From the NCBI GenBank assembly GCA_949987705.1, contig OX465281.1, positions 8,038,001-8,102,000 of the forward strand: a stretch of DNA of 64,000 nt, in the 5' to 3' direction. This document shows positions 36,858-47,002 of this stretch, piece by piece. The DNA is from Thereva unica (lineage: Eukaryota; Arthropoda; Insecta; Diptera; Therevidae). Each line of letters opens with the position of its first letter. Within the stretch, counting starts at the first letter, position 1. Made by a program: the position numbers and the translations under genes. Below the pieces are notes generated by a model. That model did no database searches, was not told where the DNA came from, and saw only the letters and a program-made list of their open reading frames with translations.

Positions 36858-37015
36858 CTCCCATTCACACACCGTCCGCCGGTTTCTTGCCTTGGGGCCA
36901 AGCATTTCCACACACTGACCAGTCACCGGAAGGCTGTGGCCTTCATTCCAGGAAAACTGACAAAAATCATTATGTGTGTGGGCATTTATCGTCATTCCGC
37001 GCCTGAATATCTGAA
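36858..37015 (-). repeat. Dispersed repeat family A, copy 3
   Basis: Reverse complement matches 12-195: TCAGGCGCGGAATGACGATA, then AAATGCCCACACACATAATG and ATTTTTGTCAGTTTTCC. The outer end GGCTCCCATTCACACACC corresponds to the AAGGCACATCCACACACAGG end of copy 1. Confidence 0.6.
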
Positions 37016-37025
37016 CTATTCACTC

Positions 37026-37610
37026 TTAATGGGGCCCATTCACTAACAGGCCACCTCCAGGCCATGGCCTTTGAGGCCAGGACTGACGACTTTGTCTGTC
37101 ATCGGTCACACATTATTCAGGCTAGATTTTGAATCAAAATGATACATTTGTATGAAAAATGAAACGAGATCAAAGCAGTAATTGCAGTTTTCCAACCGAT
37201 TTTCTTTGGACGCTTCGATTTATCAACAGAATCTGAATCAGTTCGATATCTCGCCTGAAGGTCGTGGTCGACAGTTTTTTCGCCACACAAAGCGTCTATG
37301 TGTTTTAGGAGAGTCATAAGGCGAGTAGCGATCCACGGATTGTCAGGCAGCTTCGCTGTCGCCTAGTCCGCAGCCCAGGGAGTGAAAGGAGGACGGTGGT
37401 TGACCTGCCGAATTGACCAGAATCGGGAAACCGAAGAAACTTGGCAAGAATCGCATTTTTCAAAGCGACACCTACAGCAGCGTATCCGAAAAAAGACGGC
37501 TTGTCAGGCAGTTACCTCAAGTCCTCGTCCCATAGTCCGACTAAGTAATATTTGACCTTAATCGGAACGTGCCTGCCGGCCTGGCCTCTGAATGAATGGG
37601 AGTTTTAATC
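37026..37610. mobile_element. Repeat family A-like element with inverted ends, copy 4
   Basis: The left end GGGGCCCATTCACTAACAGG and the complement of the right end CTCCCATTCATTCAGAGGCC are imperfect inverted repeats. Both lead into AGGCCATGGCC- or AGGCCAGGCC-type palindromic sequence. Internal blocks such as GCCTGAAGGTCGTGGTCG echo the GC-rich end of copies 1 and 2. No ORF. The inverted ends suggest a MITE, but I cannot define the target duplication. Confidence 0.5.
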
Positions 37611-38217
37611 CGACAAGATCTCTAGCTCCTCCATGGCCTTTTCAGTTCCTCCATGACCTCGAAAGATCCTCCAATTAACTTTTTGTCATCAATCAAGACA
37701 CTGGTTCTGTTGGCGAAGCATGCCCCCACTTAAGACAAGATCATTTTCACAAATTTTTATTCTACATGATCCAGTTACTCTATCACCCTTGATTAATCTC
37801 TTAAATTGATTATATTACACTCAATAATAGCAAAACCTTGATGCGGACTGTAGGTACTGATCTTAAAATTTTATCTAAAACTCACCCATTGTAAGAAAAA
37901 ATAGACAAAATTGCAAACACTTCATTCTGAAACTCAATTTTTGTAATGCTACTAAAAAATGAGCACTGTTGAAACGTATTTCAGTGATAAAAATCTCATT
38001 CCAAACCTATTTTTCACTGGTTAAAATTGCGATTTCATTATAAATTAAAAGAGGAAAATCAAAATTTAGCGCTACGAAGGTGCTTCTGTGCATTTTCAAT
38101 ATTTTTCGTACTTTGTGTTTTGAAAACTTCATAAAATCTTCAATTAAATAACTATATTAAAAACGTTATACATTTGAAAACACGTTACCTTTTATTATTT
38201 ATAAGCAAAAATTTTAC
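37611..38217. other. Unassigned AT-rich DNA
   Basis: Nothing recognisable. Confidence 0.4.
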
Positions 38218-38350
38218 GACAGGTGACGTCGGGAAATAAGTTATCCGACTACCATCACAGGGGTTCGCAGTTCGATTCCTTACAGCATTCATCGCTTTTT
38301 CCATTTTCCCCACCTAGATATCTTTCCAACCAAAGCTTGGTCTTCAGCAG
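38218..38350 (+). mobile_element. Possible tRNA-derived SINE head, degenerate
   Basis: GTGACGTCGGGAAATAAG followed about 35 bp later by GCAGTTCGATTCCTTAC, a box B-like sequence, and a pyrimidine-rich stretch. Box A is poor. Low certainty. Confidence 0.35.
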
Positions 38351-38439
38351 TGGATCTAGTCTATTGATCTATAGAATTAGGCCTTAATAAATTGAATGAT
38401 GGAGTAGTACCTACCGCAGACTTGTACCACCTTTCTTCC

Positions 38440-38640
38440 TTTTGGTGAGGTATTGGGTCCAAAATCATTGCAGCTATTTTACTTGGTCTATACTACACCT
38501 CCATACCTCATATTTGTAGACCAGACCACTCTGCACTCTGCCTTGTGGCTTGTTGTTTTGGCTTGACTGTCCGAATAGAATCTCGTTAAACAACGCCTTC
38601 TGCTTCTTTAATGTCTCTACAACCGGGATCTATTCCTGCC
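38440..38640 (-). pseudogene. LOA/R1-like LINE 3' end
   Basis: TTGGTCTATACTACACCTCC followed by ATACCTCATATTTGTAGACC matches the 3' end of the minus LINE at 40795-40850. Only the tail and last codons are visible. Confidence 0.55.
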
Positions 38641-39118
38641 CTCTCGAAGCTTCTGAGTTGATTCACAGCCGATGACACTCAGTTTGGCATCGCTAAGCTC
38701 TGGAGGTCCTGGTTTACACCATACTTCCAGCCGAAGTTGGATTCCCCGGCTGTCACCACCCTGCTATTGATAACTATCCGAGTTCCATTTTTACCTCAAA
38801 GGTAGTTATTCTCTTTCTATTGGCCACCCGTTTCGAAAAAGGTATTATCGAAGGCACCATAGTGTCAGATTCATACAGATTAAAAACACCAACCCTTTTC
38901 CAAGACGGTTGACTTCAAACTGGCACGAGTCATAAAGGTATTTCTTCGGTCTGGCTCATTAACATAATCTTTAAAAGAGTTCCCCGAAGGTATGCTCATC
39001 ACAGCCGGAACAGTAGGGCATACAGATCAGCGACCATCCTCCTCGGAAAAAGGCGGCTTCGATAAAGCTAGCTCCCCGATGCTTTGGCTATGTAAGTGCG
39101 CAATGTTGCAAACATGCT
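38641..39118. other. Unassigned intergenic DNA
   Basis: No family recognised; it could be older LINE sequence. Confidence 0.3.
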
Positions 39119-39472
39119 AAGGGCGACGGCGAAACTATTTTCCTCGGCCACGGCGAATGGTCCGACGAAATTTGTTGTGAGCACACACTAAGAGCGACGG
39201 CGATACAAATTAAAAAACACACACCGGAATCAATCGTCTTCCACAGCCGAGTATGCTGCACACGCACACAGAAGCACACGAGAAATCCATGCCACAGCGC
39301 ACATGCAACTTTAATAGGCGACGGCTACTAAATAGAACTTGGATTGATTCGGTCGCCGAGCTCATCGGCGTAGTTATCGCAGTGATCTGCAGATTGTTCA
39401 GCTTTATAGAAAAGCGGTGTGTTCTTATCGTTTTTGACAATCGCAGAGCAAAGCGATTCGTCGGTCGCCCTG
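39119..39472. mobile_element. hAT-like MITE with 8-bp target duplication
   Basis: The left end AAGGGCGACGGCGAA (39119) and the complement of the right end CAGGGCGACCGACGAA (ending 39472) form inverted repeats of about 15 bp. Flanks AACATGCT (39111-39118) and AACATGTT (39473-39480) are an 8-bp duplication with one mismatch. CAGGG ends and 8-bp duplications are hAT features. At 354 bp and with no transposase, it is non-autonomous. ORFs crossing it are incidental. Confidence 0.7.
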
Positions 39473-39480
39473 AACATGTT

Positions 39481-40050
39481 TACAGCATAAAGTTGTGCCA
39501 GAAGGCGGACAGCATTCTACTGAAAAAGTCCTATCTAATGGTTCTCTGGACAACTTAATACCCTCTTAAAAAGAACATATCTTTCTTATTTTTCATTCTG
39601 CTTGTGGGACCGACTTACGCTTTTGCCTCATGGGGCTGGTTCAGCTATTTCTCCGGGCATTTCTTACCCTTTTTTTATGTGAAAGTCTAAGCTCAGGTGT
39701 CACCCTTTGTACTACATGTTATGTCTTACACGTCAACGTCAGGTGTCTGGTAGTAAGCTTAGCTCGAAGGATAGAGAAAGGATAAAATATATTAAAGGGA
39801 GTCTGGGGTGTGCATGAGGAGATGGAGATGAGCCTTGCGTTTAAACTCTTGGATGGTTTATGAGTTCGGGAAAACTGACTGTGGAAGGTTGTTTCACAGT
39901 CGAGTTGTGTGCCTGTCTCCTTGAGCCTCGCCTTGCTTAAGGTTCTGATGGATGGTCTTCGACATCTTCCACCTTTCTCCATACATTCTTCGTTCTCGCC
40001 ATGTGATCGAGGATGTTCATCGGTGTTCGATCTCGCTGCGCGAATGTGAG
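39481..40050. other. Unassigned intergenic DNA
   Basis: Nothing recognisable. Confidence 0.4.
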
Positions 40051-40725
40051 ACCACTGTTGTCTTGTCTCGCATTCCAGTGCAACAGTGATATTAGTGTTG
40101 TGTCGCGATAGTATCGCGCTACTCTCGCGAGAGTCAGTGCTGCACTCTCGACCTCCCCACCGTCCGTTTTTGCCCTGCGGAGAATTTAAATGTATGGGAA
40201 ATTCCTTCGCAGGCGGCCGCCGCTACGACCTCTGCGACAATCTGTTTGTGCCTTTAAGGGGGTAAAATCAAAGTTGAATATGAAAAAAGATTTAAAAATT
40301 GTTGAAATATTATTACAAAATCTAATCTAAATCTAATCTAAACAGAAAAAAAAATACATTGAAAAAGAATATCTTTTCGTAGATGCAAAAAAAAAAATAA
40401 ATGCAACACAAATTTAACATAAAATTAACATTTAAGAGAATTTTTATTCCCTCCTAATTAGTGTTCACTCCGGACGACATACCCTTCTCAAGAGAATCCA
40501 CTCAGAGTGTTCACTTAGTTTTTATTGTACTACAGCAAAAAAATTAACCGACTGGGAAATCCCGCGACATCGAGCGAGAGTGCGACAATCTCGCTTTCGA
40601 TAGTGTTGTCTCAGCGAGACTAGGAATTTCGCGCTACTCTCGTTAAGGGGCAGAAGCTGTTGTCTCGCGTGTTGTCTTGTCTCGCATGCGAGTGTTGCAT
40701 CTCGTGAAACTCTAACTTTATCACT
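40051..40725. repeat. Region rich in GTCTCGC and CTCGCGAGAG palindromes
   Basis: TGTTGTCTTGTCTCGCAT occurs at about 40050-40075 and again near 40670-40690. CGCGCTACTCTCG occurs near 40125 and 40630. The spacing of about 500-600 bp in the same orientation suggests direct repeats around an AT-rich middle (40260-40440). Self-complementary CTCGCGAGAG lies at about 40131. Nature unknown. Confidence 0.5.
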
Positions 40726-40784
40726 TTTGGTATGAGTCCTTGGGGCCTTTTTTTTCTTATGTGAGGTCTTAGGTCCAAAGGTAC

Positions 40785-41555
40785 TGCGGCCATTAATTTG
40801 GCCTATTGTACTACAGCCCCTATACCTCATATTTGTAGGGCAGACCGCCTGAACAAGTTCAGCAGTCTTCCTATTGGTTTGTCGCTTAGACTAGAGTGTT
40901 CGAGTCGGGACTCCTCGATCAAAGACACCCTGCTTCTCGCTATTGCGGGGCACTCACAGAGAATGTGGAGGGCAGACTCATCCTCTTCCAGGCAAAGCCT
41001 ACATGTAGTTTCCTCCGCCCTTTCTATTCTCCATAAGTGGTAATTTAGTCCGGTAATCAAGCCAACAAGTGTCCTGACATCACTTCTGCTGCGCTATAAC
41101 AATTCCTTGGCCGTCTTAGGGGACGGCACAGGAAGGAACAGCTTAGAGTTGGCCAGTCCAAGTGCAGACCTCCAGCGTTCAGTGTGTTTCATCAAAGTCC
41201 GATCGGCCAGGGCCCTTTGCAGCGAGCTGGAAGGTGCCCCAATAGCCGGCTCTGGACCAATGAACGCAATATCAGAGCCCTGTTTAGCCAGGGCATCCGC
41301 ACTTTCGTTGCCTTTGAAGCCCCGGTGACCTGGGACCCAGACAAGGGTAATTTGATTGAGAGCACCCAACTCATGAAGAGCACGTTGGCAGTCCCAAAAT
41401 AATTCTTAAGTTCTCATGAGTGCATGCCAGAATAGCGTACACCTCAAAGACCTGGACCTTAGTACACTCCTCCGGCTTCCTCTGTTGCGCTGTATGAACT
41501 GGTCGCATGCCAGCATCCTTCGCACTACGTTTCCCGTGCACATTCCGGATCATAC
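40785..41555 (-). pseudogene. LOA/R1-like LINE, RNase H end and 3' end
   Basis: On the minus strand: ITLVWVPGHRGFKGNESADA then LAKQGSD (about 41350-41270) is the end of an RNase H domain, and CRLCLEEDESALHILCECPA (about 41000-40940) is the cysteine/histidine motif near the end of ORF2. The 3' UTR TTTGTAGGGCAGACCG..TATTGTACTACAG (plus strand) matches the other copies. Stop codons and frame changes break it. A related LINE lies head-to-head on its right. Confidence 0.75.
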
Positions 41556-41570
41556 TACCTCTAACTCAAT
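41556..41570. repeat. Target-site duplication, left copy
   Basis: TACCTCTAACTCAAT, repeated exactly at 42950-42964, flanking the LINE derivative 41571-42949. Confidence 0.85.
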
Positions 41571-42949
41571 TCCGGCAATTAAAGGTTTCCGGCAATTAAA
41601 GGTTTGCCAGTTGAATCTACACCATTGCAGAGCAGCATCAGCAATGATGACGCGAGGCTTCGGTGAGATGAAGCTGGATATTGCTCTCATACAGTAACCC
41701 TGGATCTACAAGGGTAGGATTAGGGGACTATCTGGGAGCTTTGACACTCTGTACGTTCCCAATGCGAATGAAAGAGTGAGGACGTGTGTGCTGATGAAAC
41801 ACGGAGTGCAGGCGGCAGCCTCAGCGATTCGGATGAGACGGGATGCCGCATGGCAGGCGTCAGGAACCTTATATGGGCACATGAAGATCCTGGATCGCAT
41901 TAAAGGGATTAGGGAGCTCATGATGCCCATGGAAGGGATCACAAAAATGAGGGTGACCGAAAGGTATCATAAAACCCTCATAGGGAACGGAACGCTCCCG
42001 GAAGGGAGACCGGAAGACATATATATCTTCACGGACGGATCCATGATTGACGGCAGAGCAGGTGCGGGAGTCTTCTCAGAGGACTTAAATCTGACCTGCT
42101 CTCTGGCTTTGGGGAATTACACCTCAGTCTACCAGGCGGAAATGCTTGCTCTGCTGCACGCGCTGGATCACATAAATGAGGGTCAGGTGCAGGGAAGAAG
42201 TATCCTTATAGCACTGGACAATCAGGCTGTGATTAAGCGCAAGAATCAGACAGAGATTAATGAGTCTCTGGCGTTGGAATGTGTCCAAAAACTAAACAGG
42301 TGTGCGAAACAAAACAACGTGACGCTAGCTTGGGTTAGAGGACATACAGGCATCGATGGGAACGAAAAGGCTGACAACCTGGCAAAACAGGGGTCAACCT
42401 CGGAATTCTGGGGACCGGAGCTATACTCTGCCATTGGCAGAGGGTTGGTAAGGAACTACATCGAGAAATGGGTCGCTGAGGAACACCGGAGACGGTGGGA
42501 CGCGATGACCACGTGTAGGCAGGCTAAGATGGTGCTTACGTTGCCGATTACCGCAGCCAGAAGAAGGATCCTGCATATGCAAAGGAGAACCCTCAGATGG
42601 TTGGTGGCACTGATTACAGGACGATGTTTCAGATATCACCTAAAAAGAATGGGAATTCTGGAGGATGACACCTGTCGGATGTGCCTGGAGGAACCTGAGA
42701 TGGCCACACACATAGTGTGTCACTGTCCGGCGGTGGCGAGGAAAAGGGCTGCCATAACTGGACTCCATTGGATGGAGGACATGAGGCAGACTCCCTTCAA
42801 TCAGCTGCTTGCGATAACTAGGGGAGTCGAAGTAAGGGAGCAATGGGACAACCCACTGCAACCCCAATAAGATGACTCTAGGCAGAGGGACGAAAAGGGA
42901 CCCGCAAATAGTGGTCTGATTCGATATCCCTCGAAAATCTATATATATA
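41571..42949 (+). mobile_element. LOA/R1-like LINE derivative without reverse transcriptase
   Basis: 1379 bp bounded by a perfect 15-bp direct repeat. The 5' end starts with two tandem copies of TCCGGCAATTAAAGGTTT. It then encodes KVCQLNLHHCRAASAMM..LDIALIQ, the first block of the endonuclease, with a stop in place of the expected E after IQ, and continues PWIYKGRIRGL. At about 41800-41840 the frame passes directly into the region before RNase H. Most of the endonuclease and the entire RT are absent. The 3' side carries an intact RNase H and Cys/His tail. Confidence 0.85.
41776..42870 (+). CDS. RNase H and Cys/His domain ORF of the LINE derivative
   Basis: A 364-codon open frame. RNase H motifs are complete: IFTDGSMIDGRAGAGV (first Asp, about residue 87), QAEMLALLHAL (Glu), IALDNQAVI (Asp) and WVRGHTGIDGNEKADNLAKQ (His, Asp). 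The C-terminal CRMCLEEPEMATHIVCHCPA is the cysteine/histidine motif of LOA/R1/I-type ORF2. In a complete element this is the last third of ORF2. Here it is preceded by a remnant of the endonuclease. The open frame suggests either a recent event or chance survival; no promoter was identified. Confidence 0.75.
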   Translation: MRTCVLMKHGVQAAASAIRMRRDAAWQASGTLYGHMKILDRIKGIRELMMPMEGITKMRVTERYHKTLIGNGTLPEGRPEDIYIFTDGSMIDGRAGAGVFSEDLNLTCSLALGNYTSVYQAEMLALLHALDHINEGQVQGRSILIALDNQAVIKRKNQTEINESLALECVQKLNRCAKQNNVTLAWVRGHTGIDGNEKADNLAKQGSTSEFWGPELYSAIGRGLVRNYIEKWVAEEHRRRWDAMTTCRQAKMVLTLPITAARRRILHMQRRTLRWLVALITGRCFRYHLKRMGILEDDTCRMCLEEPEMATHIVCHCPAVARKRAAITGLHWMEDMRQTPFNQLLAITRGVEVREQWDNPLQPQ

Positions 42950-42964
42950 TACCTCTAACTCAAT
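42950..42964. repeat. Target-site duplication, right copy
   Basis: Exact second copy of TACCTCTAACTCAAT following an (AT)n stretch at the LINE 3' end. Confidence 0.85.
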
Positions 42965-43385
42965 ATTTGTCGTAGAGCCCCTGCCATAAAAGATGGGAAA
43001 TGATCGGGTGGGTGGAATTGGGATTGAAAATATAAATGAGCAAATCATTTTTGTTTTTAAACAAACAAACCGACGCTGCTCACTTGATGCGATTTGAGAC
43101 TTTCACGCAGCGCATGAAAACCACAATTTCGAGATTCCCTTGTTTTATGACGCGAGATCTATCATGCATTCTGCTTGGTCGCGGGGTTTTGCCTTTTTTA
43201 TAGGCCAGTATTTTATATAAGAATAGTTTTTACAATTTTCTATGCTTTGGCGATTAGCTTTGCAACAATATGAGGTATTTTACCATGAAATTTGCAAATC
43301 AGAAGCATTTCATTCCATATTTGATAAGAAATTCAATCTTCATCCAGGGCAGTTTGGAGCATTTATTTGAGTGAACTTTTCTAGT
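42965..43385. other. Upstream region of the plus-strand lipase gene
   Basis: Mixed AT-rich sequence. GCAGTTTGG at about 43350 lies shortly before the ATG at 43386 and could contain an initiator, but no convincing TATA box is placed in front of it. Confidence 0.3.
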
Positions 43386-44681
43386 ATGCATTTGCTTAGA
43401 TTCGATATTATTCGTTTGTTATCTACTCTATACTTAGGTAAATACTTTTAATTTGTATTTCTGATCAAAATATACGAAATTTAATAATATGTATGTAATC
43501 ATAAAATTCCAGGTCAGACATTCTTATCTGTATCATTAATTAACAGTCAAGATGACGACGACGTTTCAGTCCAGTTTTCCCTTTATGGCTGGTAGGTTTT
43601 GGTTTTTTGTTTCAGTGATTCTGGGTGTTCGACCAAGTTGTTTGTAACTGCAATACTCTTGTTTTTTAGTAATAATAAGGACAAGGCGCTTGTATTTAAA
43701 TTCAATCCAAAAATGACAACTGCTGAGAACACAACGACGGATTTCCTCAAATATTTTCTCCCATGTTCTGATGTGAAAATTATCGCTCATGGCTGGCATG
43801 ACAATGTCCATGATGAAATAATGCTGACTTTGAAGAATGCTTACCTGGAATCAAATTGCTACAATATCATTAGTATTGGATTAGCAAATATAAAACTTAT
43901 GGTCTAGATGAATTTTCAATGAATATTGTTTCAGTTGTGGATTGGTCACTGTACGCCAAAGAACTTTTGATACAAAAAGCGGCAAAAGCGACGCTGGATG
44001 TTGGTAAACACGTGGCGGGCTTCGTCAATTTTCTAGTTATGGAGCATTTCACTGAGTTATCGAGAGTTCACCTGATTGGATTCGAAATGGGTGCTCATTT
44101 GATGGGAAATAGTGGGAAGTTTGCGAAGCAGAAAATTCCTCGGATTACTGGTAAATCGTTTTCGTTTTTGTATCAAAGAAAATTACATAAAAATTTCTGC
44201 TCATTAAAACCAGGACTTGACCCTAGTAGACTTTTCTACGAAGTTCCGAGCCGTTTCAAGCCACTTGGACAGAACGATGCCGAATTTGTGGATGTAATAC
44301 ACACAGCTGCTGGAACCACTGGAATGCTTTACCCTATTGGACAAGTTGACTTTTATCCAAATGCTGGTGTACATCCTCAGCCTGGATGTCCTAAGAACAG
44401 AATACGTATGAAGTTTGTGTAGAATTTCCCCAACGCCTTTTTATACCAAAAATACTCCCATTGTAGATTGCAGTACAGAGAGATCGGTTTTGTACTTTGC
44501 TGAGTCAATTACATCAAAAGTTGGCTTCTATGGTTATCCATGCAGAGATTGGTGGGATTTTGAGGATGGCTATTGCAAAACCGGTGAAATATTGATGGGA
44601 GAGTCCACTCCGAAAACTGCTCCAAGGGGATACTATATGCTTAAAACCAAGGAGTCGGCGCCATTTGCAAGTGGGAAATAG
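43386..44681 (+). CDS. Secreted lipase-family pseudoenzyme, complete gene model
   Basis: Six exons: 43386-43437, 43513-43591, 43670-43872, 43935-44150, 44214-44405 and 44467-44681. Every intron is GT..AG and the total is 957 nt (318 residues plus stop). Exon 1 encodes MHLLRFDIIRLLSTLYL, a plausible signal peptide. The fold order is DVKIIAHGWHDNVHDE, CYNIIIVDW, HLIGFEMGAHLMG, TGLDPSRLF, DVIHTAAGTTGM, DFYPNAGVHPQPGC, HCSTERSVLYFAESI. The nucleophile box GxSxG reads GFEMG (Glu for Ser at 44094-44096). The catalytic His of the CSHxR box is Thr (CSTER). Only the Asp in GLDP remains, so hydrolysis is very unlikely. AATAAA follows at about 44703. Paralogue of the gene at 34368-35571. Confidence 0.88.
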
Positions 44682-45235
44682 CAACAAATAACTTTTTAAT
44701 ACAATAAATTATAATGTTATAAAATAAAATTAATATTATTAAAAACGAAATGGAAGATGAATGTGTTGAAACAATAATAGCTGCGTTCCTTTTCTACTTT
44801 TTAGTACTTGTGAGTAAAGCAGAAAAGAAACTCAAAATTTGTTGATTTGAATAAAACATAACCTAACATTTTCAATATTAATACGCTTTTATATTAGCTT
44901 CACTTGTAACTATGTAATAAAACGCTTCGAAGTTAAATTTGACCCACTTCCCGGTTTCGGATTAAGCTGAAATTTTACATAACCAAACTAAATCCTGCAT
45001 CCAAACTAAACGATGACAATGCAATCTGACCAGTTTTAGAGAGTGATGTCCACTGAGTAGACGTGCTTGCGTAGAGCTCCCGGTTATTTTAAATTATCCG
45101 CTTAGATCCTTAATCCGAACCCATATTTCTGGTCGCCTAGTATTTATTACCACTTGTATTGCCGCATTTGTGTTAAAACCGGAGTGCAATTGTGCTTTTT
45201 CCTTCCTGGTTTCTGTATTTTTCCTGTCTTCAAAA
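44682..45235. other. 3' flank of the lipase gene and intergenic DNA
   Basis: Contains ACAATAAATT about 20 bp after the stop, the likely polyadenylation signal. The rest is unassigned. Confidence 0.5.
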
Positions 45236-46600
45236 TGTCGAAATCGACCCAAAGGCCGAAAACCAGAAAATGTGCCGAAAGTGCAAACGTTAAAGGCTCA
45301 AGCAGAACCAATTCGTTCCGTGCGTTTTTAAAAGTTGGAATTTGACATTTCCATAAACTTTCCATAAGACGAACGGAACGGTAGCCACAATCAAGCGGAC
45401 GGAATGTCAAAAAGAACAAAGGAAAAACGTGCGGAGCGGACGGAACGGATTGGTTCTGCTTCAGCCTTAATTCCGCTAGGGATAGCACGCCCGCCAGCAG
45501 TATCAGGCACACCAGTAGCACCAGCAGAACGCCCACATCAGTGTCAGGCCCTGAAGACAGCTTTGAGCTTCTGGAAAAAAAGCTTTTATTAAGCATCAAT
45601 CGCATGCTCAATGAGCAATTTGCAATCTTCAATGAGCAATTTGCAAACTTCGAGGACCGTCTGAACTCGCTCGAGACTCGCCTTTGTGCTCGCATGGATG
45701 AGGTTTGTGAAATTTTAAATAATCAAATCGCAGGGCTGAGAAACGATGTGGAAACCGTGCAACACGACATCGCTGTAGTTTCCAACGAACTTGAGGATCT
45801 GCGCCGGCAGTTACGACTCCAAGACCTGGTCGTTCGCGGCGTTCCGGAGTGTGATAATGAGAACCCGAGGGGCCTCGGTAGTCTAGGGGTAAGGCGCCTG
45901 ACTACTATCCCCAGAGGTCCCGGGTTCGATTCCCGGCGGTGCCACGGTCCTAGCCTTTCCCAATTTCCCGCCTACATAACTTTCCTTCTTTCTCTTCCCT
46001 CTTTGCATTCCTGATTCCTTCTGTCATAGCCTTCCTTAGCCCTTCCCCGCTCCACCAGAAGCGCATGTCATCGGTTGGTTGAAGAGATTCAACTCGTTTC
46101 AGGAGGCATAACACTCCAGCGAGTTGTTTCTCGATGCCCCGATGTCAGAGTCGCGATAGTAATGGTTGGGAGTAGGTGGATTGAAAATATCGCGGGAAGG
46201 TTGTGGCGGTTCCTTCCTCCCCGACTAGAGCTGCTGTTCGACATTGCACTCTATACGAAGAAAATAGATTGTCAACAGTATAAAGGGCTTTTCCTGAGAC
46301 TCTAGTCTTTCACATAAAAAAAAAAAAAAAAACATCCTAGATTCACTTGCTTTCATCATCGGGCATGATCTGTCTCCGTACGTGAACGTGTTCCGGCCGC
46401 ATCCACGAAAACGCATGAACTCCTCGACTGGCAGTGCTGCGACCCCTAGCTCGTTACTGATTGTTAAATTTCCGTCGGCCAACGAGCAGCAGGAGTTCCT
46501 GAGAAAAGCTCGGCAGCATGGCACTCTCACACTTAACAAATTGAATCTGGGATTCCAAGACCCTCTCAACTACAGGCCATGCAGTTTTATTGGGCACTAA
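45236..46600 (+). pseudogene. LINE ORF1 (coiled coil plus FP-like RNA-binding domain), split by a SINE
   Basis: 45541-45864 encodes a coiled coil (NEQFAIFNEQFANFEDRLNS) followed by LRLQDLVVRGVPECDNEN, the start of the RNA-binding domain. The frame resumes at 46334 with ILDSLAFIIGHDLSPYVNVF, then SSLLIVKFPSANEQQEFLRK and LTLNKLNLGFQDPLNY, as in the FP/ORF1 proteins of CR1/Jockey-type LINEs. The SINE 45866-46332 lies exactly between NEN and ILD. The upstream frame at 45404-45592 is shifted. No ORF2 follows; foldback elements start at 46621. Confidence 0.75.
45866..46332 (+). mobile_element. tRNA-derived SINE, family 2, with poly(A) tail
   Basis: The head GGCCTCGGTAGTCTAGGGGT then AAGGCG (box A) and GGGTTCGATTCCCGG (perfect box B). 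The acceptor arms pair in only about five of seven positions, so it is not a working tRNA gene. The body is about 370 bp and ends in A17-18 at 46315-46332. The insertion point is within the LINE ORF1. The duplication is short or masked by the tail (AAC on both sides). Confidence 0.85.
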
Positions 46601-46620
46601 TACAACAATTGCTGAGAATG

Positions 46621-47002
46621 GTCCCAAAATTTGACAGTTGCTGAGAATTTAATGGCGCAGAGTACGTTCGCGAGTGTTTTCGTCATAGTTTTGTGGTAAA
46701 AAGTGGTAAATTATTGAAATTTATCGCTTTAAACCATACAAGGATTATCAGTGATTATTTCTTTAGTGATAATAAAAAAATATATAAAAAAATAGTGATT
46801 TAGTGTATTTTTGGTGTCTTAATTGTTGAGGTGATCAATTTATTTTACATTCGCGGTGTTTTTTTTCGTGTATATTAAGGGAAAAGGGATCGCCTTAACA
46901 ATTTGAACACTTAAACACACTTAATCACCAAATTTGTTTTATTTATTTTAATGAAATCACTAAAAAACTATTCACTGATAAATCCAAGTAAAAAGTGTTT
47001 CC
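46621..47002. mobile_element. Foldback element, first unit
   Basis: Starts CCCAAAATTTGACAGTTGCT, a block of about 46 bp repeated directly at 46999-47046. Internally AAGGATTATCAGTGATTATT (about 46740) is complementary to the stretch near 46950-46990, giving a long imperfect palindrome. Contains no ORF. Related sequence in reverse at 53440-53620. Confidence 0.65.

Noticed and set aside
39253..39558. 101-codon ORF
   Set aside because: It crosses the boundary of a hAT-like MITE and has no motif.
45866..45945. Functional tRNA gene
   Set aside because: Box B is perfect but acceptor-stem pairing is incomplete, and the sequence continues into a SINE body with a poly(A) tail.
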